Positions 16,553 through 23,511 of a DNA stretch of 64,000 nucleotides are shown one piece after another. A model generated the notes under the pieces. It made no database searches. It was not told the origin of the DNA and saw only the letters and a program-made list of their open reading frames with translations. How positions within the stretch are numbered: position 1 is the first letter of the stretch; every line of letters begins with the position of its first letter. Made by a program: the position numbers and the translations under genes. Source of the DNA: Mycolicibacterium sp. P1-18 (GTDB taxonomy: Bacteria; Actinomycetota; Actinomycetes; Mycobacteriales; Mycobacteriaceae); assembly GCF_008329535.1 (NCBI RefSeq), contig NZ_NPKR01000003.1:637628-701627 (forward strand). The letters are read 5' to 3'.

Positions 16553-17661
16553 TCATCTGGGTGATCGCCGGTCTCCTCGGATTGGCCACCGGCTTGCGCA
16601 TCGGCTGGGCACTCGTCAACAAGCAGTCGCTGGTCAGCGCCGCGATGATCCTTGCGCTCGGCAGCCTCGCACTGGTTGCCGCGCTGAACTGGGAGCCGTT
16701 GACCCTGCTCATCGACACCCTGGTGCGATGGCCGAACGTGTCCACCGTGCTCAGTCAGGTCGCCCTGATCTCGTGCGCCGCGGGCAGTTGCGTGATGATC
16801 ACGTCGGCCGCCTCGGAACGCACGCCGACGACGATTCGCCGCATCGCGGTCGTCCAATATGGGATCGCCGCCCTCATCGCGGCGCTGACGCTGGTGGCGT
16901 TCTTCACCTCGCCGCAGCAGCCGGAGATGGCTCCGCAGGAGTACCTTCGTCGCAACCTGGGGTCCGGGGCGATGACGGTGTCGTGGCTGCTGCCGCTGCT
17001 GTACGTCATGTTGGCGCTGACCCTGGTCGCCTGGGCCGGGATGCGGCACTCGAACCGGACCCGGCGGGGTCGCGCCCTGTTCGTGTTCACCGTCGGCGTC
17101 GCGCTCATGGTGCTGGCCAGCGCGTTCTTCCTGCTGCGGGCCGTCGGCACCACCGACTTCATCGGCGTCGGCGCGGCGGCGACCCTGCTCGGCTGCGCCA
17201 TGCTGGTGGTGGCCAGCGGATCACTGCTGCCGAGCGTCGAGGACTGGTTCGGCGCCCGGCACGAACTGCGGATCATTCAGCCCTTGCTCGACGAGCTGAG
17301 CCGCCGCCATCCCAACGTCGGCATCGGGGTACGGCCGCGTGGACCGCTGTTGTTCCGGGTCGCCGAGCAGATGTCGATGATCTCCGACGCTCTGTACCTG
17401 GAGGCCACGCGTGCGCTCGGCGGGGACGAGTCCGACGAGGAGGGCGCCGAGTCACCGGACGTCGAACCGGAGGAACAGTCCCTGCGCATCGCTGAGTGGA
17501 TCAACGCGGGTCGGGAGCATCCCGGGGACGCCGCGGACGCCAAGTTCCCGGGACCGCATTGGCTACGCCAGCCGCCGTCGTATTCGGATCGCGAGTGGAT
17601 CCTCGCCATCGCCGATCAGTACCGGACGCTCGAGAACAAGGTGAGCGTCGCGTCGAACTAG
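16549..17661 (+). CDS. Seven-helix membrane protein with cytoplasmic tail (MAB_1171c/DUF6545 type)
   Basis: The product has 370 residues. It starts with TTG (ribosome site GGAGAGG), and the codon overlaps the stop of the peptidase gene. About seven transmembrane helices occupy residues 1-225. A soluble C-terminal region includes ELRIIQPLLDELSRRHPNVG and LFRVAEQMSMISDALYLE, typical of the DUF6545 domain. Proteins of this family are usually encoded beside an ImmA/IrrE peptidase and an XRE regulator. A sensing or signalling role is likely, transport less so. Its stop codon overlaps the espR stop in the convergent CTAG. Confidence 0.8.
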   Translation: MIIWVIAGLLGLATGLRIGWALVNKQSLVSAAMILALGSLALVAALNWEPLTLLIDTLVRWPNVSTVLSQVALISCAAGSCVMITSAASERTPTTIRRIAVVQYGIAALIAALTLVAFFTSPQQPEMAPQEYLRRNLGSGAMTVSWLLPLLYVMLALTLVAWAGMRHSNRTRRGRALFVFTVGVALMVLASAFFLLRAVGTTDFIGVGAAATLLGCAMLVVASGSLLPSVEDWFGARHELRIIQPLLDELSRRHPNVGIGVRPRGPLLFRVAEQMSMISDALYLEATRALGGDESDEEGAESPDVEPEEQSLRIAEWINAGREHPGDAADAKFPGPHWLRQPPSYSDREWILAIADQYRTLENKVSVASN

Positions 17662-18056
17662 TCGTCGAGGTGCTCTTGGCGCCGCAGTTCGTCGACCTTC
17701 TGGACCAGGTCCTGCTGAGCCTCGGGCGACAGCCCCACGGTGCGGGCCGCGATGCGACGGATGCCCTCGTCGCGCATGCTCGCCAGCCAGGTGAGCTCCT
17801 TGTCGAGCTTCTCGTAGTACTCGTCGTCGGTGAAGTACGCCGGCTTGATGCGGAAGAAGTTGGCCAGCGCGGCCATCGTCGCCACCGACGGGTTGGTCCG
17901 GTTTCCCGAACGCAGCTGAGACAGGTACGGCGCGGACATCGTCACACCCTCGGACTTCAACGCGGCAATGACTTCGGCCGACGTATGCGGGCCACGGCCG
18001 GGGGGGTAGACGGTGTCGAACAGGCGGTTCAGCCTGGCGGAAAATGTCATGCTCAT
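17658..18056 (-). CDS. espR: Nucleoid-associated regulator EspR
   Basis: The product has 132 residues, the same as EspR of M. tuberculosis (Rv3849). The start MSMTFSARLNRLFDTVYPPG and the helix-turn-helix (MSAPYLSQLRSGNRTNPS) are nearly identical to EspR; the C-terminal dimerisation part (YYEKLDKELTWL) is also conserved. The ATG at 18056 was chosen by comparison with EspR over a GTG at 18071. EspR binds many sites, including the espACD promoter, and controls ESX-1 substrate genes. An espACD-like cluster is present at the left end of this window. Confidence 0.96.
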   Translation of the reverse strand: MSMTFSARLNRLFDTVYPPGRGPHTSAEVIAALKSEGVTMSAPYLSQLRSGNRTNPSVATMAALANFFRIKPAYFTDDEYYEKLDKELTWLASMRDEGIRRIAARTVGLSPEAQQDLVQKVDELRRQEHLDD

Positions 18057-18568
18057 CGATCTGTCCTCCACTTAGCGTTACGAGCGGGCGTCCCTTGAGG
18101 CGTATTTGCTGATCATCGTAGCGAGAGTTCCGCCGACAACCAAGTGCAAACCACCCTAAAGTCAATCCCGCCCCAGGCTACTACCCTTACCTGTGTGGTC
18201 TAGCAGCGGTTATCCCGTAAACGAACAGCGCCGGATGCCTGCACCGCTAAGCCAAAAATAACGCAGGAGTTGTTTTGCCCTGTGTTCCGGCGCGCTCGCT
18301 GCCGAATAGCGGGGCGGGGTCTCGGGGCCGGGAAAACCGTAATATTCGTCGCCCCGACGACATCGTTCATTTGCTCCTGAATTGAACGATTCAACATCGA
18401 TTCAGCTACCGAGGCCGTCTTAGCCCACGTCAGTCCGCGACGCAGCCGGGCAACCCGCGCGGCGCCAGTCCTCGGACTGACAGTAGCCAATGGTCGGTTC
18501 CGTCCGAACGGTCGACGAATCGCGCACGCGGCGGCTCGCGTAGAGGCGGCCCCGATGGCCGGGAGCGG
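18057..18568. promoter_or_regulatory. espR upstream region, about 510 bp without a supported gene
   Basis: No supported coding sequence was found; the frames here are short and lack a recognisable protein. Several TTTGC-type motifs that resemble the EspR recognition core are present: TTTGCTGA at 18105-18112, TTTGCC near 18272, and TTTGCT at 18370-18375. A perfect inverted repeat TTGAACGATTCAA lies at 18382-18394. The region is less GC-rich than the flanking genes. It probably holds the espR promoter and autoregulatory sites. Confidence 0.45.
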
Positions 18569-19102
18569 CTAAGCCGCAAGCAGCATGGCCAACACGGCGG
18601 TGTCGGGATGCGTAATGGGGTCGACGCCCACCCTGCTCACCATCGAGGTGATCGTCCCGTCGGATTCCGCCTCCACCCACGCCGCGCGGTGATCGAGACC
18701 GAGGTGTGGCAGCCCGGGAAGCAGCACGCACCCCGACGCGGCCCCCGCGCACTCCGGGAGCGACGGCATCGTCTCCGACGGCGGATGCAGCATCAACAAC
18801 GCCGGCGGCTGACGGCTGGCGAAGTACCCCGGCGGGATCGCGGCGTCGCCGACCACGGTGCCCTCGGCCATGACGAGGCCGACGGTGCCGGGCGCCGGCT
18901 CGTCGGGCAGTTCCTCGCGCACGCCGAAGATCGTCGTGGTGGAGAGCAGACCGGGCAGTGACGCGACGCGGACCGCGACGATCAGCAGCTGGGCCCACTC
19001 CTTCGTCGAGTCCGGCCAGCGGCCCGAGACGACGAAGCCCTTGAGCGATCCACCGGAGTGGAAGGGTGCGACTTCGATGGCTCCATGAGATCCGGTGTCC
19101 AT
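18569..19102 (-). CDS. Conserved mycobacterial protein of unknown function (Rv3847-like)
   Basis: The product has 177 residues from the ATG at 19102, which matches the length I remember for Rv3847. Segments such as GGSLKGFVVSGRWPDSTKEW, ASLPGLLSTTTIFGVREELP and PPGYFASRQPPALLMLHPP are family-specific. Three cysteines are present. No catalytic motif or membrane helix is obvious. In M. tuberculosis it lies beside sodA; here it lies beside sodX/sodN. Confidence 0.8.
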   Translation of the reverse strand: MDTGSHGAIEVAPFHSGGSLKGFVVSGRWPDSTKEWAQLLIVAVRVASLPGLLSTTTIFGVREELPDEPAPGTVGLVMAEGTVVGDAAIPPGYFASRQPPALLMLHPPSETMPSLPECAGAASGCVLLPGLPHLGLDHRAAWVEAESDGTITSMVSRVGVDPITHPDTAVLAMLLAA

Positions 19103-19231
19103 CCTGGCCTCCGATCGGTGCGCATGATTGCCGCCCGACACGGCTGTGGGTCGATCACGGAAGTTTGCGGCAGCGGGCGGTTAGCACGCAAGGGGACACG
19201 ACTGCCAGTAACGCAACCGACACCGGAGCGG

Positions 19232-19576
19232 TCAGCGAGCTTGCCGTCCGCCGACGCTCCACACCACGCGGTAGGACCCCTCGGCGCGAACGGGGCCGAA
19301 GTCGTGCGAATCGGAGGCGTACCTCGCCCGAGGGTTGTCCGACCGCGCCTCGAAGATCGCCCCGTGTGAGGACGGGTGCACGTCGCCGACCCTCTTGACC
19401 AGCCACCGGGTGGACTTCGTCGGATCGCGGAACACCCGGATCTGGTCCCGCCGGGGCTCGCGACCGTCGCGGAACGCGAGCAGCCACTCGCCTGGCCGCA
19501 GCGTCGGATGCATCGACTCGCCGTCGACCCGGAAGATTCGCAGGGGCCACCTTCGCGGAGCTTGATTGCCGCTCAT
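19232..19576 (-). CDS. sodX: SodX-type serine peptidase, maturase of nickel superoxide dismutase
   Basis: This 114-residue member of the S24/S26 signal-peptidase-like family has the nucleophile Ser in VDGESMHPTLRPGEWLL and the general-base Lys in STRWLVKRVGD. It lacks a membrane anchor. It lies head-to-head with sodN, 22 bp between start codons. SodX removes the SodN leader so that the N-terminal His can bind nickel. In many actinobacteria sodX is downstream of sodN on the same strand, so the divergent layout is notable. Confidence 0.85.
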   Translation of the reverse strand: MSGNQAPRRWPLRIFRVDGESMHPTLRPGEWLLAFRDGREPRRDQIRVFRDPTKSTRWLVKRVGDVHPSSHGAIFEARSDNPRARYASDSHDFGPVRAEGSYRVVWSVGGRQAR

Positions 19577-19598
19577 GCCCAAAGGGTAAGTTGGACAC
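19577..19598. promoter_or_regulatory. Overlapping divergent -10 elements for leaderless sodX and sodN
   Basis: Only 22 bp separate the two ATG codons and no Shine-Dalgarno site fits well. TAAGTT (19587-19592) lies 6 bp before the sodN ATG, and on the other strand TACCCT (19583-19588) lies 6 bp before the sodX ATG. Both match the mycobacterial TANNNT -10 at leaderless spacing and share two bases. GGGTAAG (19584-19590) is repeated inverted at 19613-19619 (CTTACCC) just inside sodN, which could form an operator. Confidence 0.5.
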
Positions 19599-20021
19599 AT
19601 GCTTCCTCGACTCTTACCCAACGCCACGTCCGCCCACGCCCACTGCGACCTCTACTGCGGTGTCTACGATCCGGCTCAGGCCAAGATCGAGGCGTTGTCC
19701 TGCCTCAAGACGCTGAAGAAGTTCCACGACTCCGACGACGAGCACTTCAAGACGCGCGCGATCATCATCAAGGAGCAGCGCGCCGAAGAGGTCAAGCATC
19801 ACCTGATGGTGCTGTGGGCCGACTTCTTCACCAAGGACCACTTCGAGCAGTTCCCGAACCTGCACCAGCTGTTCTGGGACGGCGTGCACGGCGCGGGCGA
19901 CGTGAAGAAGTCGACCGACGTGGCCGTCGCCGAGAAGCTCCTCAAGACGATCGACGAAATCTCGGACATCTTCTGGCAGACCGAGAAGTCCAAGGACATG
20001 GGCGTCTACCCGCCCGCCTGA
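19599..20021 (+). CDS. sodN: Nickel-dependent superoxide dismutase SodN
   Basis: The product has 140 residues. A 14-residue leader (MLPRLLPNATSAHA) precedes the mature N-terminus HCDLYCGVYDPAQAKIEA, the nickel hook. Helical-bundle segments RAIIIKEQRAEEVKHH and HFEQFPNLHQLFW are typical of NiSOD. His1, Cys2 and Cys6 of the mature protein, the nickel ligands, are present. Position 5 is Tyr where Streptomyces SodN has Pro. The enzyme dismutates superoxide in the cytoplasm. The gene sits where sodA lies in M. tuberculosis. Confidence 0.95.
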   Translation: MLPRLLPNATSAHAHCDLYCGVYDPAQAKIEALSCLKTLKKFHDSDDEHFKTRAIIIKEQRAEEVKHHLMVLWADFFTKDHFEQFPNLHQLFWDGVHGAGDVKKSTDVAVAEKLLKTIDEISDIFWQTEKSKDMGVYPPA

Positions 20022-20034
20022 TCCCCGTCACGAC

Positions 20035-20070
20035 GAAGGCCGGCCCGCGCATCGCGCGGAGCCGGCCTTC
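20035..20070 (+). terminator. Hairpin terminator after sodN
   Basis: GAAGGCCGGC (20035-20044) pairs perfectly with GCCGGCCTTC (20061-20070), with a 16-base loop that can itself form a small GCGC stem. TTCGTT follows. It lies 14 bp after the sodN stop. Confidence 0.75.
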
Positions 20071-20094
20071 TTCGTTGGTGCCGAGGCAGAGGGG

Positions 20095-20250
20095 TCAGGT
20101 CAGGACGATGAACGCCAGCACGCCGAGCAGTGCCAGGGCGATCAGTCCCGCCCGTAGACACGCCATCAAGTGGCTGTGGGTGTAGACGTGGGCCGACGTG
20201 TGCCATTCGGACGGCGGTACGGCCCCGGGTCCCAGTGGATGCGATGCCAT
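20095..20250 (-). CDS. 51-residue single-pass membrane protein
   Basis: The frame starts with ATG at 20250, preceded by GGAGCTGTTG, and ends at 20095. The product has a polar, histidine-rich N-terminal half (EWHTSAHVYTHSHLM) and one C-terminal transmembrane helix (LIALALLGVLAFIVLT). It is too short for standard ORF cut-offs. Its ribosome site and membrane helix support a real gene. No family was recognised; the histidines could bind a metal, which would suit the nickel-SOD neighbourhood, but that is speculative. Confidence 0.55.
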   Translation of the reverse strand: MASHPLGPGAVPPSEWHTSAHVYTHSHLMACLRAGLIALALLGVLAFIVLT

Positions 20251-20614
20251 CAACAGCTCCTGACCTGCGCGATCAACGTTGTTCCCTCAGTGAGATCAGT
20301 CACAACCGAGTTAGTGATCGCGATCATAGCGCCTCGGGGATGAACGAGAAAAATCGGCGCCCTGGCCACCGCCGGTGGTTAGCTCGGCGTGGTTTTTCGC
20401 TCCGGGTCGCGGGGCCTGTTGATCACTGGACCTGCCCGGGCGGAGTTGTCCACAGCTCGTTTCGCGTCATCGACGGATGTGCCGGGTCAGCCGGGGTGCA
20501 CGCCGATCGGTGCCTGTGCATGAACCTGTGGAAACTGTGGATAGGCCTCTGATTGCTGGTGCCGCCGTGCCAGCATTGAGGACGTGAGACGCCGTGACGA
20601 ACGAGGAGTGGGCA
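20251..20614. promoter_or_regulatory. 364-bp non-coding region with a palindrome and DnaA-box-like sites
   Basis: No gene is supported. TGATCGCGATCA (20315-20326) is a perfect 12-bp palindrome upstream of the small membrane protein gene. TTGTCCACA (20446-20454) matches the mycobacterial DnaA box. TGTGGATAG (20536-20544; complement CTATCCACA) is one base from the E. coli box, and CTGTGGAAA lies at 20526-20534. Promoters for the divergent flanking genes should be here. Confidence 0.45.
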
Positions 20615-20956
20615 GTGAGTGACGACACGGTTGGCGAAGTCCCCGTCGCCGACGTTCCCGTGACCTTCGACGAGTCCGTGGTGCTGCTCGACGTCCGGGA
20701 GGACGACGAGTGGCAGCGCGGTCATGCCGACGGCGCCCAGCACATTCCGATGGGAGACGTGCCGGCCCGCATCGCCGAGATCGACACCGACGCCACCCTG
20801 TACGTGGTGTGTCACCTGGGTGGGCGGTCGATGCGCGTGGCGCAGTACCTCGCCCGCAACGGATACCAGCCCCTCAACGTGGCGGGCGGCATGGCGGCGT
20901 GGGCAGAGGCCGGACGACCCGTCGTCACCGACGACGGCACTGCAGGCAGCGTCTGA
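20615..20956 (+). CDS. Single-domain rhodanese-like sulfurtransferase
   Basis: The product has 113 residues from the GTG at 20615, chosen because GAGGAG lies eight bases before it; the GTG at 20594 is the alternative. The rhodanese fold is marked by VVLLDVREDDEWQRGHADGA and the active loop VVCHLGGRSMR, in which Cys carries the persulfide (CxxGxR). Product length and the single domain resemble GlpE/PspE-type enzymes that pass sulfur to small thiols or proteins. It is followed by a zinc-ribbon membrane protein gene 19 bp later. Confidence 0.88.
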   Translation: MSDDTVGEVPVADVPVTFDESVVLLDVREDDEWQRGHADGAQHIPMGDVPARIAEIDTDATLYVVCHLGGRSMRVAQYLARNGYQPLNVAGGMAAWAEAGRPVVTDDGTAGSV

Positions 20957-20975
20957 CGGACCGTAGGCTGGTCGC

Positions 20976-22004
20976 GTGATCCAGGTCTGTTCGCGGTGCG
21001 GCACGCGGTGGAACGTCCGCGACCGTCAGCGCGTCTGGTGCCCGCGGTGTCAGGGCTCGCTGCTCCCGCCGTCCGCGGAGCAGGCACCGCCGGGGCCCGC
21101 CGGCCCGTCGCAGCGCCTCCCCGCCGGCTACCGGTGGATCGCGGTGCGCCCGGGCGCCCCGCCGCCGGCCCGTCGGACGAACCCGCCGCTGGGCCCGACG
21201 CCCAGATACGCGGTGATCCCCAGGTGGGGTCTGCAGGACCGCTTCGAACCGCCTGCGCCCGCGACGCCCGACCAACCGCCCAAGTCGGCGACCCGGATGG
21301 TCCAGGCGACCGTCGCGGTCACCATGCTCGCGTTGGCCTTCGCCGTGGTGGTCCACATCGCGAACTACGCGCTGCTGCTCTACAACCGCTCCAGGCTGCT
21401 CAACCCCATCGTCGCGGGCGTCGCGACGTGGGCGGGCGTCGCCGCCAGCGTGCTGGTCTTCTTCGCGCTGATCGCGACCACGGTGGTGCTGACCAATTGG
21501 CTCGTCGTCCGCCGCGCGAGCACCTACGCGCACTTCGGCGTCGAGGATCCGCGGCCGGCGTGGCAGCTCTGGGTCTGCTGTCTGGTGCCGCTGGTCAACC
21601 TCTTCTGGGCGCCGGTGTTCGTGCTCGAGTTGGCCAGGGTCGAGGGACGGCTGTCGTGGCTGCGCACACCGATCGTGGTGTGGTGGTGCGCCTGGTGGGT
21701 GAGCTTCCTGGTGTCGGCGTTCTCGTTCGCGACCAGTTTCACCAGCGATTCGCAAGGCATCGCCAACAACACGGTGGCCGTCACGATCGCCTACCTGGCG
21801 GCACTGGCCGCGCTGCTCCTGACCGTGCGGATGTACCAGGGCTTCGAACACCAGACCGTCGACCAGCGGCCCACCAAGCGCTGGGTGGTCGTCGCCGACG
21901 ACACGCCGAAGGACGCCGAACCCCGCGACCGGGAGGCGGACGACGCGAGTCGGGCGGAGTCGGACCGAATGGAACCGGCAGCATCGGGCATCATCAGCAC
22001 ATGA
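20976..22004 (+). CDS. Zinc-ribbon membrane protein (Rv3843c-like, DUF4328)
   Basis: The product has 342 residues. It starts with a four-cysteine zinc ribbon (CSRCGTRW...VWCPRCQG), then a proline-rich cytoplasmic linker (30-100) and a DUF4328 membrane part with about five helices between residues 110 and 300. FGVEDPRPAWQLWVCCLVPL and NLFWAPVFVLEL are typical. The function is unknown. The stop overlaps the glpQ start by four bases (ATGA). The pair is conserved in mycobacteria as Rv3843c-glpQ1. Confidence 0.85.
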   Translation: MIQVCSRCGTRWNVRDRQRVWCPRCQGSLLPPSAEQAPPGPAGPSQRLPAGYRWIAVRPGAPPPARRTNPPLGPTPRYAVIPRWGLQDRFEPPAPATPDQPPKSATRMVQATVAVTMLALAFAVVVHIANYALLLYNRSRLLNPIVAGVATWAGVAASVLVFFALIATTVVLTNWLVVRRASTYAHFGVEDPRPAWQLWVCCLVPLVNLFWAPVFVLELARVEGRLSWLRTPIVVWWCAWWVSFLVSAFSFATSFTSDSQGIANNTVAVTIAYLAALAALLLTVRMYQGFEHQTVDQRPTKRWVVVADDTPKDAEPRDREADDASRAESDRMEPAASGIIST

Positions 22005-22831
22005 CTTCGGCCGACGGGGCAGTGGGCGGTCACCCCTTCGTGGTGGCGCACCGGGGCGCATCGGCAGAACGGCCCGAGCACACCATCGCCGCCTACGAGC
22101 TTGCGCTGCAGGAGGGTGCCGACGGGGTCGAGTGCGACGTGCGCTTGACGCGCGACGGCCACCTGGTGTGCGTGCACGACCGGCGAATCGACCGGACGTC
22201 GACCGGTACCGGCTTGGTCAGCGACATGACGCTGGCCGAGTTACGCGAATTCGACTACGGCGCATGGCATTCCAGTGCGCAAGCTGACGGCGGCCAGGGC
22301 GAGACCGGGCTGCTCACGCTCGACGGCCTGCTCTCGCTGATCCTGGACTGGAATCGGCCCGTCAAGATCTTCATCGAGACCAAGCATCCCGTGCGCTACG
22401 GCGCGTTGGTGGAGAGCAAGGTGCTCGCGCTCCTGCACCGGTACGGCATCGCCTCGCCGGCGTCGGCCGATCTGTCCCGGGCCGTCGTCATCTCCTTCTC
22501 GGCGGCCGCGGTGTGGCGGATCCGCCGGGCGGCGCCCATGCTGCCGACGGTGCTACTGGGCGACACGTCCCGCTACCTGGGCGGCAGCGCGGCGACGACC
22601 GTCGGTGCCACCGCGGTGGGACCGTCGATCGCCACGTTGCGCGAGCATCCCGAACTGGTCGACCGCGCCGCCGCCCATGGCAGGGCGCTGTACTGCTGGA
22701 CCGTCGACCACTACGAGGACGTGCGGTACTGCCGCGACGTCGGAGTGGCGTGGGTGGCCACCAATCACCCGGGCCGCACCAAGGACTGGCTGCAGAACGG
22801 GTTGAGCGAAGTCCGCCCGGACGGCGCCTAG
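22001..22831 (+). CDS. glpQ: Glycerophosphodiester phosphodiesterase
   Basis: The product has 276 residues. The GDPD signature is complete: VAHRGASAERPEHT with the catalytic His-Arg, VECDVRLTRDG with the Glu-Asp metal ligands, and a second histidine in VHDRRIDRTS. IFIETKHP supplies another acidic ligand. It hydrolyses glycerophosphodiesters to glycerol-3-phosphate and alcohol. No signal peptide is visible, so it acts in the cytoplasm. It is coupled to the upstream membrane protein gene, and its stop overlaps the bfrB stop in a CTAG. Confidence 0.92.
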   Translation: MTSADGAVGGHPFVVAHRGASAERPEHTIAAYELALQEGADGVECDVRLTRDGHLVCVHDRRIDRTSTGTGLVSDMTLAELREFDYGAWHSSAQADGGQGETGLLTLDGLLSLILDWNRPVKIFIETKHPVRYGALVESKVLALLHRYGIASPASADLSRAVVISFSAAAVWRIRRAAPMLPTVLLGDTSRYLGGSAATTVGATAVGPSIATLREHPELVDRAAAHGRALYCWTVDHYEDVRYCRDVGVAWVATNHPGRTKDWLQNGLSEVRPDGA

Positions 22832-23373
22832 AGCCGTCCGCCCGCGGCCTTGGGGGCGGTCGCGTCGGCCTCGTCGGCGGTGATCTCGCGGGCGACGAAG
22901 TCCTCCAGGTGGAACAGGTCGGCACCGGCGCGCTCGCTGACGCGAACCAGGGTGGTCATCAGGGCGACCTCCTCGACCTGCTCCTTGAGGAACCACTGCA
23001 TGAACTGCTCGCCGAGGTAGTCGCCCTCGTCGCGCGCCACGGCGGCCAGTCGGCTGATGTGCTCGGTGACGGTCCGCTCCTGCTCGAGCGCGAGGCGCAG
23101 CGCCTCGGTCGGCGTGGTGAACGCGTTGCGCACGGCGTCGGTGCCGGGGATCTCCACCTCGACGTCACGGTCGATCAGGTACTGGACGAGCATCATCGCG
23201 TGGTTGCGCTCGTCGAGCGACTGAGCGTAGAAGTGCTTGGCCAACTGGGGAAGATCGGCGGAGTCGAAGTGAACGGCGATCGCGGTGTATTGCTGCGAGG
23301 CGGTGAACTCGATGCGGATCTGCTCCTGCAGCAGGTGATGGAACTTGGTGTCGTGGGGGGCTACGTCGCTCAT
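22828..23373 (-). CDS. bfrB: Ferritin BfrB, iron-storage protein
   Basis: The product has 181 residues from the ATG at 23373, the length of BfrB (Rv3841). Ferroxidase ligands appear in QEQIRIEFTASQQYTA and SLDERNHAMMLVQYL, and LGEQFMQWFLKEQVEEVALM is the typical third helix. It is a heme-free 24-mer ferritin that oxidises and stores iron. The upstream IdeR-box candidate at 23427-23445 fits IdeR activation in iron-replete cells. The longer N-terminus from 23397 is not needed. Confidence 0.95.
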   Translation of the reverse strand: MSDVAPHDTKFHHLLQEQIRIEFTASQQYTAIAVHFDSADLPQLAKHFYAQSLDERNHAMMLVQYLIDRDVEVEIPGTDAVRNAFTTPTEALRLALEQERTVTEHISRLAAVARDEGDYLGEQFMQWFLKEQVEEVALMTTLVRVSERAGADLFHLEDFVAREITADEADATAPKAAGGRL

Positions 23374-23426
23374 GCGGGCCACGATAATGCAGGTCAATGC
23401 CCGTTGTCACCAAAGGTCTGACTAAT

Positions 23427-23445
23427 TAAGGCGAGGTTGCCCTAA
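23427..23445. promoter_or_regulatory. IdeR-box candidate upstream of bfrB
   Basis: The 19-mer TAAGGCGAGGTTGCCCTAA matches the IdeR consensus TTAGGTTAGGCTAACCTAA at 13 of 19 positions by hand count. The outer parts form an imperfect inverted repeat (TTAAGGC/GCCCTAA). It lies 54 bp before the bfrB start, a distance suited to activation. Confidence 0.55.
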
Positions 23446-23459
23446 TTGACGGAGGGTCA

Positions 23460-23473
23460 CGGGGATAGCCCCG
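23460..23473. terminator. Short hairpin between the LCP gene and the bfrB promoter
   Basis: CGGGG-ATAG-CCCCG forms a 5-bp stem with a 4-base loop, 38 bp after the LCP stop in the direction of transcription. It may separate LCP transcription from bfrB. The stem is short and lacks a U tract. Confidence 0.35.
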
Positions 23474-23511
23474 ATTGTGTTTGCTACGAGGGCTGGCAAA
23501 CGAAGGGTGGG

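Noticed and set aside
18200..18490. Minus-strand frame of 96 codons upstream of espR
   Set aside because: No ribosome site, no recognised family and a low-complexity arginine-rich product. The region is better explained as regulatory.
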